From Caprimulgus europaeus (lineage: Eukaryota > Chordata > Aves > Caprimulgiformes > Caprimulgidae), in contig OU015524.1 of NCBI GenBank assembly GCA_907165065.1, forward strand, positions 1,806,416 to 1,870,415: DNA of 64,000 nucleotides, in the 5' to 3' direction. The notes below the pieces were generated by a model that worked only from the letters and a program-made list of their open reading frames with translations, was not told the DNA's origin and did no database searches. This document shows positions 13,701 through 27,700 of the stretch, in pieces. The translations under genes and the position numbers were made by a program. Positions within the stretch are counted from its first letter, which is position 1; each line of letters starts with the position of its first letter.

Positions 13701-15853
13701 CTCTTCTGTATGCCACCACTGCTCCTTTTGTAAACATTTTAATTGCATTTGGTTGCTTGTTTCAGAAATATATTGAAATTTCTCCAAAGTTTCGGAAACA
13801 GGAACAGATGCTGCAAATTCCCTCATGTACTTTGCATGTCAGAATTTAACCAGCCCTAGTGAAGTTGCTGAACTGGAATCCAGTGCTTTGAGATTTATGT
13901 AGAACTGTGGTCAGAGGAGATGATGTTCTCAATGTTAAGCTGAGAGGGGATCAGGTTTTAAGAGGACCAGCATTGTCAGAGCAACCCCACAGTATCCAGT
14001 GGATGTTACCACTTTGCATCATGGTTGTACTATTTACTTCATTTCCCAAGGAATCAGGCTCAGCTCAGAAAAGTACCAGATATCACCCAGAGCCTTTTTG
14101 GAACTTTCTCAACTCTTTTTTCCTCACTGGTCTCCCCTGTCCCTGTCTGACTCACTCTTTCCTTCTTCCTTTCTTGATACAGCTCCTGGCCCAGGAGGAA
14201 GCTATGCCTTGGTCATGGCTGTGTGGTCAGAACAGCCCCAGATTTGTGGTTCCACCCTATCTATGGTTGACAGGAGCCTGAAAGCACAAAGGTTTCTGTG
14301 ACAGTGTTACAGCAAACATCTATATGTCATTATGTTTATGTGGATGAAGATCTTGGACATCTGGATGGCTGCATCTTTCAGTACCCAACTCAGCACTGTC
14401 ATCTGGCCTAAGAAATAAAGGTCCTGATTTGTTTGTCAGGGTTAAAAGAAGGAGAGTCTTCAGACAGTGCTGCTCACTCCAGCCTTCAATCTGCCCTGAG
14501 AACTGCAAAACTAACTTAATCATTGCTGTATGTGTTAGGAGCTCTTTATTGACTTTGCTTTTTTTTATGCTTACTAGCAAACTGTCAGTTTCCTGCACTT
14601 TAATCCTAAATCAACAGAAATCAAAATCCTTCCCCTTGTTTTGAATATAGGAGGCATCCAAAACAATGCAACATCACACTTGACTCCAGGAGCTAGGGCT
14701 TTATAAAAAATAAAAATCAAACAGCAGGTTTTGCAGCCCTTTTTATCATTAGCCAAATACAACCAGCCTAAAAAGTGACCTCAGCAGTCATATCAAAACA
14801 CCAGGAGGTCTTCTCTTCTACATGTAAGCAAAGAGGGACCATCCAAATCAAATCCCTCATCTCAGCAAAGAATCATTGACCTTGTTGACTGCTTTTGGGA
14901 GAGGGGAAATACAGCAAGAACAAAGTGCCCAGTTATGTCAGTCCTGGTGTTAGCCAAGCACTCGGGACCAGCTGGTCCAGTTGGGACACAGCTTAGAACA
15001 GCTAAACAGGAATTTCATTCTGTGCCCTTGTTTCAGGCTTTGAGGAACAGCAAGTACCGAAACAAGAGGTTCTGAGTCTAAAAACAAAAGTGTACTCTAC
15101 AGCTCTGAAATTTCAGTCCAGGTGGAAGTCAATTTTATGATGATTATGATGACTACATTATTCTTTTCAGAATGTTCCCTAAGGATCTAAACCAGCAGAT
15201 GCCTGCACCTCCTCAGACCTGCCACTGGTCCTGAGTTCTCCCAGAGAAAGCCTTCTTGACCAGTGCTCATCTACCTTCCCCCAGCCAGAGGGAAGGCAGC
15301 AGCAATCACCCTCAAGTCCATTTTCTACACTGCTTCTGGCTTGGTTTCTTCTGGAAGGCCTGTGTAGGTGCTGCTGGCAGTTTGAGCGTTAGGTCCCTCT
15401 AGGCCAACACCTACAGAAACAGAAAAGGATCTGCCCCAGGGCTGGCTGGCCAGAAAAGATCTTTCATTCTCTGAAATAAGTCCAAGGCAAACGATCTGTG
15501 CTTCTGGATCTAGCAGTGGAGTCTTCCTCCACGGCACACTACAGTGCTCCCATCTTATGGGGCCAAATGCAACAACCAACCTTTGCTTCTCTTCTCCTAG
15601 GAGTACCAGATACTCCAAAGACCTTTTCCTCTGCACTGTACTTACATTCGACCTTTCAGAGAGGATCCAGTGCACACCTTTAACAAGCAAAGTTATTTAT
15701 TACAATGCAAAGCCTCTACAGAGATGCTCAATCACAAATAATTTCAAATTTCTAAGTATACACAATGCTTGTAACACCCAAACATTCACACCCATATCTT
15801 CACCCAGAAGGCTCCCAAAGCCTTTTCCCAAGGTAGGTTGGTTTTTGGTGGGG

Positions 15854-15870
15854 TTTTTTTTGGGGGGGGG
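15854..15870. repeat. T8-G9 homopolymer junction
   Basis: Eight T followed immediately by nine G, within a larger G/T-only tract (about 15836-15888). Low complexity and probably length-variable. Confidence 0.85.
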
Positions 15871-17094
15871 TTGTTGTTTTGTTTTTCCTTTTTCTTGGTA
15901 ACTAAATCTTGTCATAGATATGAAATGAAATATTGGTGTCTTCCATTTGTGAGTTGATTACAGCTAATGGACTCATCATAATTGTAGCAATTTTTTTCTT
16001 CTTTAATTCATATTATGCACTCATGGAATGCAGCAGCACAAAATACAGTCTTTATTCTTTATTTCATTCAATATAGTAAGTATTCCAAGTAGTCCTTACT
16101 GACAATTTGATTTCTCACAAAGGAGTATTTGCAAGGTGAAAGATGGATATTCTGTGAGATATTTTACTTGTCATCGGTTTCGTGTGCTTATATCTCAGAC
16201 TGAGACATCTCTGACAGATCAGTCAGAGGCAAGGCCAGCAGTGCCTTTCTCAAAGGCTAGACCACACTGCTCCCGTGTGGCTTGTGCTGAAAACAGAATG
16301 GGCTGAAACAACACTGTTTGTCAGAGAAACTCTTGGTCTCATGCTTGTATAAATCAGGACCCTGGGATGTTTCTTAGATGACACTTGACAAAATAAAAAT
16401 GACAGTGGAGAATTTCAAGCAGAGACTTTTTTTAATCCACTGTAATATCAGTCCCAGTACAAAGTTCCCTTGACTAATGAGGCATTCAACTGCTCAACCC
16501 TTGGCAATCAGCACGTGGCTAGCCATTTCACACCAGAAGTAGAGGAAGAACTCCACGCTCACCGAGATGATCTCTTCTCAGACACTAAAATCAGATTTTG
16601 GAGCTGTTTCACGCTCGGGAATGAGATCCACATCACACCTGCTGCACTGAGGAAACACCAGTTTCCACGAGGAATGCTGCACGTTGGCACCCAGAGCCCA
16701 GTCTGTGTGAGGCAGCATTTGCCACTTGGCTGCTGTTGTCACACATCACAGACAGTGGGCACAATTCCTGCCAGGATCCAAACCCAAACGCTGCCAACAT
16801 TCTCAGTAAGAGGGCAAATATTGTCCTCCTGAAAGAGAAGTCTAAGAAGTCAAAGGCTATTGATGACCAAGTACCATCCCAGCAGAAAACAATCCCAGGA
16901 TCAGGTCCTTAATTTGCAGAGTATTTAATCCATTATACACAGTTACATCACCTGAGGTGACACATACAGATATTATGGAACCAGAATTATTGATGGAAAG
17001 TACAGTGGAGAAATGACTGGAAAAATAATGGTATGCTGGACAGACTTGTTCTTTGAATATGTGTTAAGATCAATAGCATTTCCTTTAAATATAG

Positions 17095-17364
17095 GATATT
17101 TAGCAGTACAATGAGAGGAAATGGCCTCAAGTTGCACCAGGGGAGGTTTAGATTGGATATAAGGAAAAAATTATTCACCAAAAGGGTTGCCAAGCATTGG
17201 AACAGGCTGCCCAGGGCAGTGGTGAAGTCACCATCCCTGGAAGGATTTAAAAGATGGGTAGATGTGGTGGTTAGGGAACTGGTTTAGTGGTGGATTCAGC
17301 AGTGTTGGGTTTACAGTTGGACTCAATCTTAAAGGTCTTTCCCAACCAAAACAATTCTGTGATT
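17095..17364 (+). mobile_element. CR1 LINE fragment, sense, diverged
   Basis: Contains 'ggaggtttagattggatata', then 'ggaacaggctgcccagggca', and ends with AAAGGTCTTTCCCAACCAAA and ATTCTGTGATTT. This is the CR1 3' UTR in sense orientation. It is more diverged from the other copies than the 10.8 kb copy and ends with the characteristic ATTCTGTG terminus, so the 3' end is complete. Confidence 0.93.
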
Positions 17365-20300
17365 TAATTCCTTTGAGTTTTACACAGCTAATTTTACATT
17401 AGTTCAGTGGATTCCTTTCAGAATGACCTAAATTGTTCTCTCTCATTCTCAAACTATATCTGCAAACAGAGTGAAAATAGCTGTTATTTTTCAGAGTAAG
17501 GGTATTTTTTAATCTATTCCATCAGAAAAGCCTGCTTTCTTCAAACTCAAAAGCTATTTGCCCTTATCTGGCAAACATGCAGGCAGAAGCCATGGGACAG
17601 TGGGAGTGAAAGAGACCTAAGAGAGAGAGATTTCCATATAGAAACAAGCTTTACAGAAGAAACCTCAAACAAAACCCCAAAAGCTAACTCTGCCCAACTC
17701 CCTCCCTTCCCCTTTCTATGGCAAACCAGCAGACTGACAGCTCCTATAAATAGAGCAAACAAGTTCAGCAGAGAGAAGGTGACAGGGAACAGAAATTCCT
17801 ACTGGATTCTGGAAGCAATAGCTATCCCAGAGCCTGTTACTGTACCAGCCCAGATTGCTTGCAGAGCTCATCTCAATTAAAAAAGGTATTTGTGAATCAG
17901 TCAGAAACATGGTACTTCAGAACCAAATCAGAGGATCTGTCAACATACCCAAGAGTTTCCTTCTAAGGAGTACCAGGTCTTAACCACAGGCACACAGAGG
18001 ACAGAGCATAATGAACACAGACTTAAAAGTTCAAATGGTTCATAGGCCCTTGAAAGGGATGAATGGCTCTGAAGGAGACGTTATGGTGCATCAAGCAAAT
18101 CCTCCTTAGTTCACACAATTATTGACCCGAGACATCACAATTATTCCTTCAGAGCCATTAGGGGTCAAATGTGTTAATCCCATTGCCATCACAGATTATT
18201 TGTTATACAGTTTAGTGAGTAGGATAAGGAGGATGTGATATGGGAACTGCACATACTCATCCTATGGAGACAACACCTCTTCCCTCTGCCCAGTTTTGGT
18301 CTTAATACCCAGAGCCTTACCCCAGTGATGAGACACGGTGAGGGGTGGAGCAGGGAGAGGTACACAGACACTGGGACAACACAGCTGCTCTCCTCCCTGG
18401 TTCACCTGGGCATTCACTGGCAAGGACCAGGAGAAGAGTCATTTTCCTTTTAAGTGCTCAGGAAGCACATAGGAACAACTGCACCCCTTCATTCCCTCTG
18501 CTCCAGGGAACTGCTGTCACCAAACTTCCCACCTGAATGCAAGGAAGTGGTTTGGTATCCTTCTACATCTGCAAAGGCCAGCAGCGAGAGGAGGTTTAAG
18601 CAGAGAGGAGCCAGCTACCTGCCAGCTGTCCCAGCTGAGGGAAGAAAACTCCCCTGGCACACTCTGCAGCCCTTATTTCAGCACCACCAAGTAGCCAAGG
18701 GCTCACATATAACAGCAAGACACCGCTGTGTGCCAGGCAGACCTCTGGGATGAACACACACCTCAGCTGTCTGCTCCAAACAGCTCTGTGGACATTTTCC
18801 CTTGAGATAAACACTTGGCCCCTCTTTTGTGGGCAGCACCTTGAGGAAGTGGCTTGTCCAGCTCAAAGAGCAAAACCCACAGTGAAGAAATAAAGCTTTC
18901 ATCAGCCTTGCTCTGATGAAAAACTGCTGACACAGACCAACAGAAATCAGCATTTCTGACCTTATTCCTTTCTACCTTACACTAAAATTGACATAACTAG
19001 TCGATTCAAATTTATGTAATCTTAACACTGGAATTTCTTTGCCTTCTCTAAAAAAAGAGAGCAAGGATGGCCAAGGTAGGAATTGCTTGGAATACCTAAA
19101 AAATAATTTAAAACTATTCTTCAGGCCTCTCAAGTTCACCCACAATAAATAATCTGCTGAAAAACTAAGCTAAAACTGAACAACTTTGGATTACAGTGGG
19201 CTGGTGACTTTTGATTGAATTTGCCATTATATTCTTCCTGAAAACAATGGCACAAAGTGAACTATGAAGCAGGTCACCTCCTTGCTGGAGGTAAATGGGA
19301 GCTGTGCCTAAGGCCACAAGCCACCAGCTGTGGAACAACTCTGCCATGGATTCAATATGCAAAATATTGGAGGCAGTCAAAGAAAGGATCCTTTTAACAC
19401 CAGAACAATTTGCCCAAAAGCACTCCAAACCACCACAAAACTTGGTCTGTTGTGACTGCAGTCCTCCTGCATCGTTCCTGTGCAACACAAGTACACTTTT
19501 TATCGTGGTATAAGCAAGGAGGATTTATATAAATACAGCACACAACACAAGGATGAACATAAACTATTTACTGCATCATCTCTCACTACAGGAGACTTCC
19601 CTGCGGTTCCTGCTTTGCTCTGCTACTTGTAAGCTATATAATAGCTTGTCCCATGACAATGCTATTTCTGTTGCCTCCACTCACACTGTACATTACTCTC
19701 TGTCCTGTAGGATATACACATATATCTAATATATTATTAATATGATTACACAGGGTATTGTTTTCTTGCAATTTTTTTAATACTGAATTGGCAACAGCTG
19801 CACTGCAGCTTCTGTTCAACTGTTTTTCAGTAGCAGAAAACTTCCAGGGGGACAGAAGGAGAAAAAAAAAAAATCTTCATTTGGGGCTTAAATTGGCCTC
19901 CAAAATGTCATCAAAATATTGCTTAAAAGATGCATTTTTGCAAAGTGTGGGAAAACTTCAGTGATGCTTGAGTTATTCACTTGGGGGGCAGAGAGCAGAT
20001 TTCGGCTGTGTGCACACCTCAAACTGCACACAAGCTGAACATTTATAACCTCCTTCCAGATATCTGAATGTTGGAGAAGGCAAATGAAGACAGAAATACA
20101 GGAAGACAATAATTTTAGCACGCACCAGACAAAGTTTTACGTTTGCTCTTCCCATAGAGATATGCAAAGCTTCAGCAAGTGAGCACTGCAAGCTCCTACG
20201 TGGGATATGGGACCTGCAAAGCCAAATTTGATAGTGGCACCAAAGCATTTCACAGCTCCTAAAGAGTGTAAGTGGAGAAACTAGATTCTCCGTTTTCAGT

Positions 20301-20914
20301 CCTTTTTGGAAAGGCAATGAAGTCCAGATTCAGCAAAGTACTTGAACAGGTTCTTAAGCATTAAGCAAGAGTGTTATCTCAACTAACATGTATGCAAGAA
20401 GTCAGAAGATTTAAGCTAGGCATGCCTTGAAAATATTTTTTTAATCAATATCACTCATCTGACTGAGAGCAGATGTGAAAAATGAGTAAATATTAATATG
20501 GGGGCTATCAGCCATTTTTCCTCTTTCCTAAACCCACAACTGTACACAACCATGTTGGGCAAACAAAGATTTTTCCACTCACTTGTTTTTATGAACAAGA
20601 AATTCAAAGTAATCTTTTTCTTCTAACTGCTCCCCTGTGATGGGAGGAAAACTCTTGTTGTGCTTTTATCTCGGATTCAGTAAGTCCTGCGAGAGGTGAT
20701 TGTTTACACTTGGCCAAATGTTTTCACATTTGTGCCAGTTTCAAAACCACAGGTTTGTTCTCCACAGTGCTTCTCAGCACTGACAACCACATTCTGTTGT
20801 TCTCATCTACCTACAAGTATAGCTAAGCTTTCTACCAACAAATTCCCTTTTAAACCTGCAAGTAAGACATCTGTCACACACAACCCAAACCAAACAAAGG
20901 TACCTACTAAAGGT
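17365..20914. other. Unique non-coding sequence
   Basis: No repeat, RNA or gene is recognised. A TATAAATAG word occurs at 17745-17753 without supporting coding sequence. Confidence 0.55.
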
Positions 20915-21724
20915 GGCTGACACTCCAGAAGGCTGTGCTGCCATCCAGAGAGACCTGGACAGGCTGGAGAGCTGGGCAGGGAAAAACTTGATGAAATATA
21001 ATAAGGGCAAGTGTAGGGTGTTGCACCTGGGCAGGAACAACCCCAGGTTCCAGTATAGGTTGGGAAATGATCTCCTAGAGAGCAGTGAAGGGGAAAGGGA
21101 TCTGGGAGTCCTGGTGGACAGCAGGATGACCATGAGCCAGCACTGTGCCCTTGTGGCCAGGAAGGCCAATGGCATCCTGGGGTGCATTAGAAGGGGTGTA
21201 GTCAGTAGGTCAAGAGAGGTTCTTCTTCCCCTTTACTCTGCCCTGGTGAGGCCACATCTGGAATATTGTGTCCAGTTCTGGGCCCCACAGTTCAAGAAGG
21301 ACAGGGAGCTCTTGAGAGAGTCCAGCGAAGAGCCACCAAAATGATGAAGGGAGTGGAGCATCTCCCTGATGAGGAAAGGCTGAGGGAGCTGGGGCTCTTT
21401 AGCTTGGAGAAGAGGAGGCTGAGGGGGGACCTGATTAATGTTTATAAATATCTGAAGGGTGAGTGTCAGGAGGATGGAGCCAGGCTCTTCTCAGTAACGA
21501 CCGATGATAGGACAAGGGGCAATGGGTGTGAGCTGGAACACAGGAGGTTCTGCTTGGATTTGAGAAGGAACTTCTTTGCTGTGAGGGTGCCAGAGCCCTG
21601 GGACAGGCTGCCCAGGGAGGGTGTGGAGTCTCCTTCTCTGGAGACATTCAAGACCCACCTGGACGCCTTCCTGTGTGATCTCATCCAGGTGTTCCTGCTC
21701 CGGCAGGGGGATTGGACTGGATGA
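20915..21724 (+). pseudogene. CR1 ORF2 C-terminal remnant (reverse transcriptase C-terminal region)
   Basis: Intact CR1 ORF2 encodes an endonuclease plus reverse transcriptase; only the C-terminal part is left here. Frame 1 (20913-21344) carries the CR1-typical residues [11 protein letters not shown], then [19 protein letters not shown] and [17 protein letters not shown]. Frame 2 (from about 21310 to 21724) carries [24 protein letters not shown] and NVYKYLKG. The two frames join near 21310-21316, where one base appears to have been lost relative to other CR1 copies, giving a single frameshift. The endonuclease domain and the YADD-type catalytic box are absent. It is a dead fragment, but the otherwise open frames suggest a fairly recent insertion. 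The open frame begins within truncated sequence, so no true start exists. Confidence 0.93.
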
Positions 21725-21770
21725 TCTTTCGAGGTCCCTTCAAATCCCTGACACTCTGTGATTCTGTGAT
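20915..21770 (+). mobile_element. CR1 LINE, longest copy in window, 5'-truncated
   Basis: About 856 bp of sense CR1, running from the C-terminal third of ORF2 through the 3' UTR to a complete terminus (GAGGTCCCTTCAAATCCCTG, then two ATTCTGTGAT-like ends at about 21752-21770). It is the best-preserved CR1 here. The same subfamily appears to be represented at 38.36 and 43.64 kb, judging from the shared CTGGCAGGGGG and GATCTCCTGAGGTCC-like ends. The truncation lies downstream of the reverse-transcriptase catalytic motif, so the copy cannot retrotranspose on its own. Confidence 0.96.
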
Positions 21771-24700
21771 CTTACTTTGTGGCTACCATTATTCACAATA
21801 AATGTTTTCAGTTTTCATGTCAAAACAAATCTGTATATTCAAAAGCTAGTCAGAATCTCATGTCACTATTCATAATTATGAGTATCACTTCCAGGTACAT
21901 GCTGTTCAAAATGCTCAATAAAGATTGAGACTCTGGACATGATTTGCCACAACTTACACCAGTACAAGAGAGCCATATTTTATAAAAACAGATTTGGCCC
22001 AGGACTTCAGATGTCTTTTCAGCTGGAAGAGTTACAACAGGGACAGGACAAGCAGAAAGGGCTGCTGTATGCCTCCCATTCCATATTTCCTCTTGGGTAA
22101 CCTTGAACCCTTGCCTCATTTTTCCCTTCCCTCAACTTTCTAACTATTTCAGGTGCTGAGACACAAGCCAGTTCACAGAGATGCCCAGAGCTCATCACTG
22201 GTAATACCCACTACAACAGCTGAAGCATCCCAGCAGTTACAAAGGCACCAGGGCAGCAGGCACCTCAGTGAATGCAGAACTCAAAGCATGTGAGAAGCCC
22301 CTTCACTTCAAAGGGGAGTGGTCTGACAGAACAAGACTAGGAGCTGTCTTTGGGATATGGTAAAACTGTGACACACATATAAAAATTACTTTACTAGTGT
22401 AAAGGATCCCTCAGATACCTTTCAGTCACTTTACATTACTAGAAAGAGTTTCTCACTGCTCTCATCTACATAATTGTTTCCTTGCCATGAACTTTTATTA
22501 TGATATAACTAGTTTAATGCTCTTGGCCACTGAAATTACTATTGGGTGTTTCTTGATTAAAAAATGCTTTTTTACTGTAAGTTCCCTCTTCAGACATTAA
22601 CATCTAATCTCATCACCAGCTTCCTACATCCTCAGTCCTGCCCAGCTCATTCCTCTTCAGTACAGGACACACTAAACTGCTGACACTGGTACAGAAGTTG
22701 CAGAGACTCCGCTCTTCAGAGCTTTTATAGCACACAAAGTCTTTGCTTTAGCAGGCTGGTGAAACTGTTCCCCCAGGGCACTCACTGCTCTGGGGTGAGC
22801 ATGGAACAGCTTGATTTGAGAGCTTGTGCTGCTTTCTCAGCTGATCAGGAATTGGAAACAACACACACTGCTCTAATAACCCACTTCATCTTCCCTTTTA
22901 GTCTTCAAGGAGTCCCAGCAAAAAAAGAACAATTTGCCAAGAAAGCAGAAATCAAACTGTGTCTCTAGAAAGTAATTCCATAGAAAGATTCCTGCTACGT
23001 GCAAAAGTCTGCACAGAAAACCACTGTGCACAAAGCTTTGGGAGTGGAAGGCCTTAGAATAAATCTGTCTTTATAAAAGGCCCACAAAGTAGCAAGTAGG
23101 CTACTCCAGTAATCTCTGCATCAAGAGATTTTCTGCATGAAGACCATTGAGCACAACAGCTTCTTCTCAGGCCTTTTGCAGGCCAGTCCAAGTGGTTTTA
23201 ATCCCCCTTTTCTCCCTATCACAGGATCTAAAGGTTTCCACTGCAAGTTCTGAGACCTGAGTCTCACTGAGCTGCACAGAGCAGATGCTGAACTGACAAG
23301 CTCACTGAAATTTTGACCAAACTTCTGTGAAACACACCCATAAATAAAGTCTGTCAACACTTGCTGTTCTACACTGATTGCCAACATCTCACTCTTCTCA
23401 AAATAAATACCTCCTACAGCTACTTTGAGTGGCCTGGAGTACTAGATGTTTAAATATAAGTTAAAAAATACAGTTTCCAAATGTGGACTAATGAGCTTTG
23501 CTCAGGGTTAAAGAGCTGAAGTCCATCAAACAGATCTGAAAGATGAAATCAGTTGGTTGTTACCTCTACATAGAACTACTGGGCTTCAGTGGGCTTCAAA
23601 TGGCCACCCATTCTGCCTCAAGTGATTTATGACAGCTGCTTCATCGTGCCTTTTTGTACAGAGTAGTCATTAGTGCATTTCCAGGTTTTCTTAAACCCTG
23701 GGCAGAAGATAATTCTTCCACTATTTCTTCTTTCTAAGTGTCCAAAAATCAGAAGCATTCAAAAACCAACTCAGGTAATCAAACATAAAAGGAGGAATAC
23801 ATTCAGTTGTAATAACCACTGCTTAAGCAAAAAGCAAGCATCCAGAGCAGAATATATATCCCATTTCAAGCATTATTTCTGGACTTTTTTTTTTAAAAAG
23901 AAAGTAGGAGTTTTGAGGAACAGCAGTGTTCACTAGTACTTAGAAACCAGCTAGCAGGTTGTAAAATCCTAGGGGAATGCAAACAGACACCCTTAAACAT
24001 CCATTCTTGTCTCAAACCTGATATCAAGCATTTTGGCACTAAGTTACAGATAGATACCCCAATATTGAGTTATCACTACAAACAGTAATATCTCACTAGA
24101 AGTAACTTTGCAGTACAAGACCACTTTCACCCAACTATCTCACATTTAACTGTGCTTGTGTTACTAATCACCTGAAGAGTCTACCTCAAGGTTTTTAAGG
24201 AAGTGCATTAAGCACCCAGGATGAGATTAACACATTACTAGCAAATAAAAAAAAATATATCTTTGAAGAGGATTAATCCACATGGGTCCCACTGGCAAAC
24301 TCCATCCCAAAGACCCAGCCAAATCTTGGGCCACTGAGTTGTAAGAAAATGCTGCTGTTTGATCATATCCTTCTTCCTCCAAACACCAGAATAATCCAGA
24401 GTTTACATTTGCTCTGCCTGTGGGCTCATCACAAATAGTCAAGTTTATCTCATTCCTGTTAGCAAAGCTGTAAAGAGCTAAAAACTTACAAAATCATTTA
24501 TGATAGCAGATCTGTATGGAAAAGAGAGAATTTCTGCCAATCAATTCTTTAAAATTATTCAGAACTTTAAACTGGGCTCATGTCATACCTCTGTTGGGCT
24601 GGACCTTGACTCTCAAACAGCCTGAGCAGCCACACTACCATCTCAGACTCATCACTATAAGGAGAAATACATTTTATAGTATAACTCTACTGCCTAAACT

Positions 24701-27700
24701 CAACCACAAAAAGGCTAAAGTTAAAACAAAACAAAAAACAAACCCAAACCACCCCACAGTTCCAGTTCAGCTGCTGATAGAGAAATAGGTCCTTTCAGGT
24801 TAATGAGTCTCAATGACCTCATTATTACTTATAAAGCTAAACAGAGCACTAGCACAACCAAAGGGAACTAAGCTACAGATCACACCCTGCCCAGTCCTCA
24901 ACCAGCAGCTCAGAGGCCAAAACCCCATCTCCAGCACGGGAGGGGCATGTAAGCACTTCTGATCCAAATCCTTCCCCTCCCATTGGATAAAGCACAGCAC
25001 ATCCTTACAGCCATGGCTCCAATGCAAGGGAACATTTGTTTTAGACATGCAAAACCAGGCAACTTAATTATGACCCTTCTGATGAGACAGTTCCTAGGTT
25101 TCCTATCACCATGTTCCCAGGCCCATTCCCAGGGGAGTTTGGTGGTAACATGAAGAGCGTGACCGTTTATTTGGCTTAAGGAACACATTAATTTATCTGG
25201 CTTATAGAATTTAAACATCTGACGAATGACAGTGTGGTTGATTTTATTCATCAGCTAATTGCTTTGCCACCTGGAGCTGCAGCTTTATATATTCAGCTTA
25301 TAAAAGATCTGAAAAGGATCTCAATTATTCTTTAATTTGTTCCTTGAATATAAAGTAGGAAAATCTGGCTTAATCAAACATTGTCTCAATTCTATTGGGA
25401 TATGTCTAGTTACCTTATAACAAGGTAAGCTTTCATTTAATCATATGATATGATAATTCCCCACTTTCAAGCCAAGTATCCTCTTAGTTACAATCAATTT
25501 TCCACTGAAAAAATAAACATTGTCTCTTTACTGAAATCCCTGTAGAGGAAAATAGTCCTTTTAATGCAACTTGCTGTTATTCCAACCACCCCAGGAATTT
25601 TCTTGTTGGAATTCATTAAACTCCTCCATTTGGCACTGATGGGTAAATTGTGATACCCTGAGCTTTGAGAAATGACTCTTCATACATAGGGTGATTTTTG
25701 GCATAGCTGGAGAAGTCTGACAACAAGCATTTGGGCAGAATGGCAAGAGCAGCACAATCTGGGGGTCATCTTTTCTGTTACCATATAATACAGTTTGATT
25801 TTATATGGCATCCTCTTGTTATAAAATGAGACAAGTGTTTCTGTATCCAAAATTCATACTCTGGATTCATGAAGCAGGGTGGAAGCTTTCAGCAAAGGAG
25901 TCTGGCATTTGGCAATACTTCCTGGAGATCTCCCTGGAGCTCTCTTCTGTGGGAATGTCAACTTTGTTCCCCTCTAGCATCTGATACACATATGAGGTTG
26001 AAGCAACAACTGACTTCTCAATTAGCTTTCTTCATTGAATTCAGGCTATAATGCCTATATTTTTAGCACTGAGAAAAATCTTTTAATCAGTCTCACTATT
26101 GCTTCAAAGAAAACTGGATCTTGGATGTGTTCAAGCCATTGTGAATTTCCAGTTGGTTTACTTGGAAAAGATTCTGTAAAGTAGGCATATTTCTAAAAAA
26201 AAACCAAAAACAAACAAAAAACCCCAAGAAATATTTCCAAAGCTAACACCCAGACACACATTCTGCCTTCCAAATATCAAAGACCCAAGCACATTTCCTT
26301 GATGCAACCTGTGGTTTGTGTTATGCAACCCAGAAGCCACCCCAGAACATGGCAAACTCTGTATTCAAACAGGTTGAATAGCCACACATAGAATATAGAC
26401 CCAGACAGTCTGCAGAAGACATTTCAGGGCAATATCTGACTAATAAAAATCCTAGCATGGGCATACCACCAGCTAAATATTCATTCTTGCTTCCCAGTGA
26501 ACTTGCCTTTTCTGCCAAGTGGAATAAAGCAATGGGATGTACAGAGCATCAGAGTGCAGACAGTGAGAAGCTCTGTCCTGACTTTTAAGCAGTGCTAGCA
26601 CAAGAACAGAGGGTGCTTTAGGTTTGGTAAGAGTGTAAGAGCACTGTGCCCAACAGAACCACTCCTGGCAGAAATCACAAGTACCCACTGCACACTTACA
26701 ACTGGAGTCACTCTGAAGAGCAGAAACAGAAGTCCCCTGCCACAGCTTTTAGATCATCCACTAGTGCATGGTCTCCATTTCAGAATGGTGCCAGAAACCA
26801 GTCCTGATGGCCATCTCTGTGCCATCAGGGTTCATATGTTGGTATATATTTGGCAAACACAGTTACCTGGAACTCAAGTGTGCCCTTTTGGTCCAGTCCC
26901 ATTCTCTGGTTAGGAAAATAGCAAGAGACAACAGTAGCCCCATTAGGTTTTTGGCTAGCATCAGAGCAGCTGTCCTGGCCAACAAGGAGAGCATACTTCA
27001 CTCTCCCAAACATATGGCAGCTATCAAATGGAGCACTCAATTAGAGCTGTTCAGTGCTCTCCCAACCTAATCTTTTTTCAATGAATAATCTTTTGTTTTC
27101 TTAAAGAAAAATCTACCCATGAAAAACACATGTTTAATGGGGACTTGGTGGAGTGTTTGCCTTATTAAAAAAGCTATTATTTTCAGCTTCTAGCCTGGGT
27201 TCCTTTTTTATTCTTCTTCCTTCATCTCTTTTGCTTTCAACAGCTAATAGGGAAAGTAAAGCAGTCCCATTCTCCCCAATTTTTAGAAACTGAAAAGCCT
27301 TGAAGAGTTTCATTAAAGAAAAAAATTAAAAGAAAGAGGGGGGAGAGAGAGATTTAAAGTAAAAATAACTCATGGAACAGATCAGATCTTTTTCCCAAGT
27401 TTCCAAGCTCCAAGTGTTGCCAGAGCAAGCAATATTTCCCAGGCTCAAGTTAACCACCATTGCCAATGGTCACCTCCTCTCACACTGATCCCCTTGCCAG
27501 CTCGCAGCCAGATCAGCCTCAGAGATCCTGACAGCACTGGCAAGAGATGGTGAGCCAAGAGCTCGTGTAGCCTGAGCATTTATTTAAAGACAATCACTCC
27601 ACCTAAGAGTGGAAACTCAGTACAGGGATGCAACTGCTGCTCCTCCTGCTTTGGCTTTCTCTGAGGGAATAAATTGTACTCTTGAGCACATCACTTTATT

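Larger units (their letters stand above)
11126..17094. other. Unique non-coding sequence
   Basis: No mobile element or gene is recognised. Local features are a cluster of TTCTGAAT-type words at 13624-13700, a T8-G9 junction at 15854-15870, and a 13-bp odd palindrome at 16948-16960. Confidence 0.55.

Noticed and set aside
17745-17753. TATAAATAG word as a promoter
   Set aside because: No downstream exon or conserved start region can be supported.
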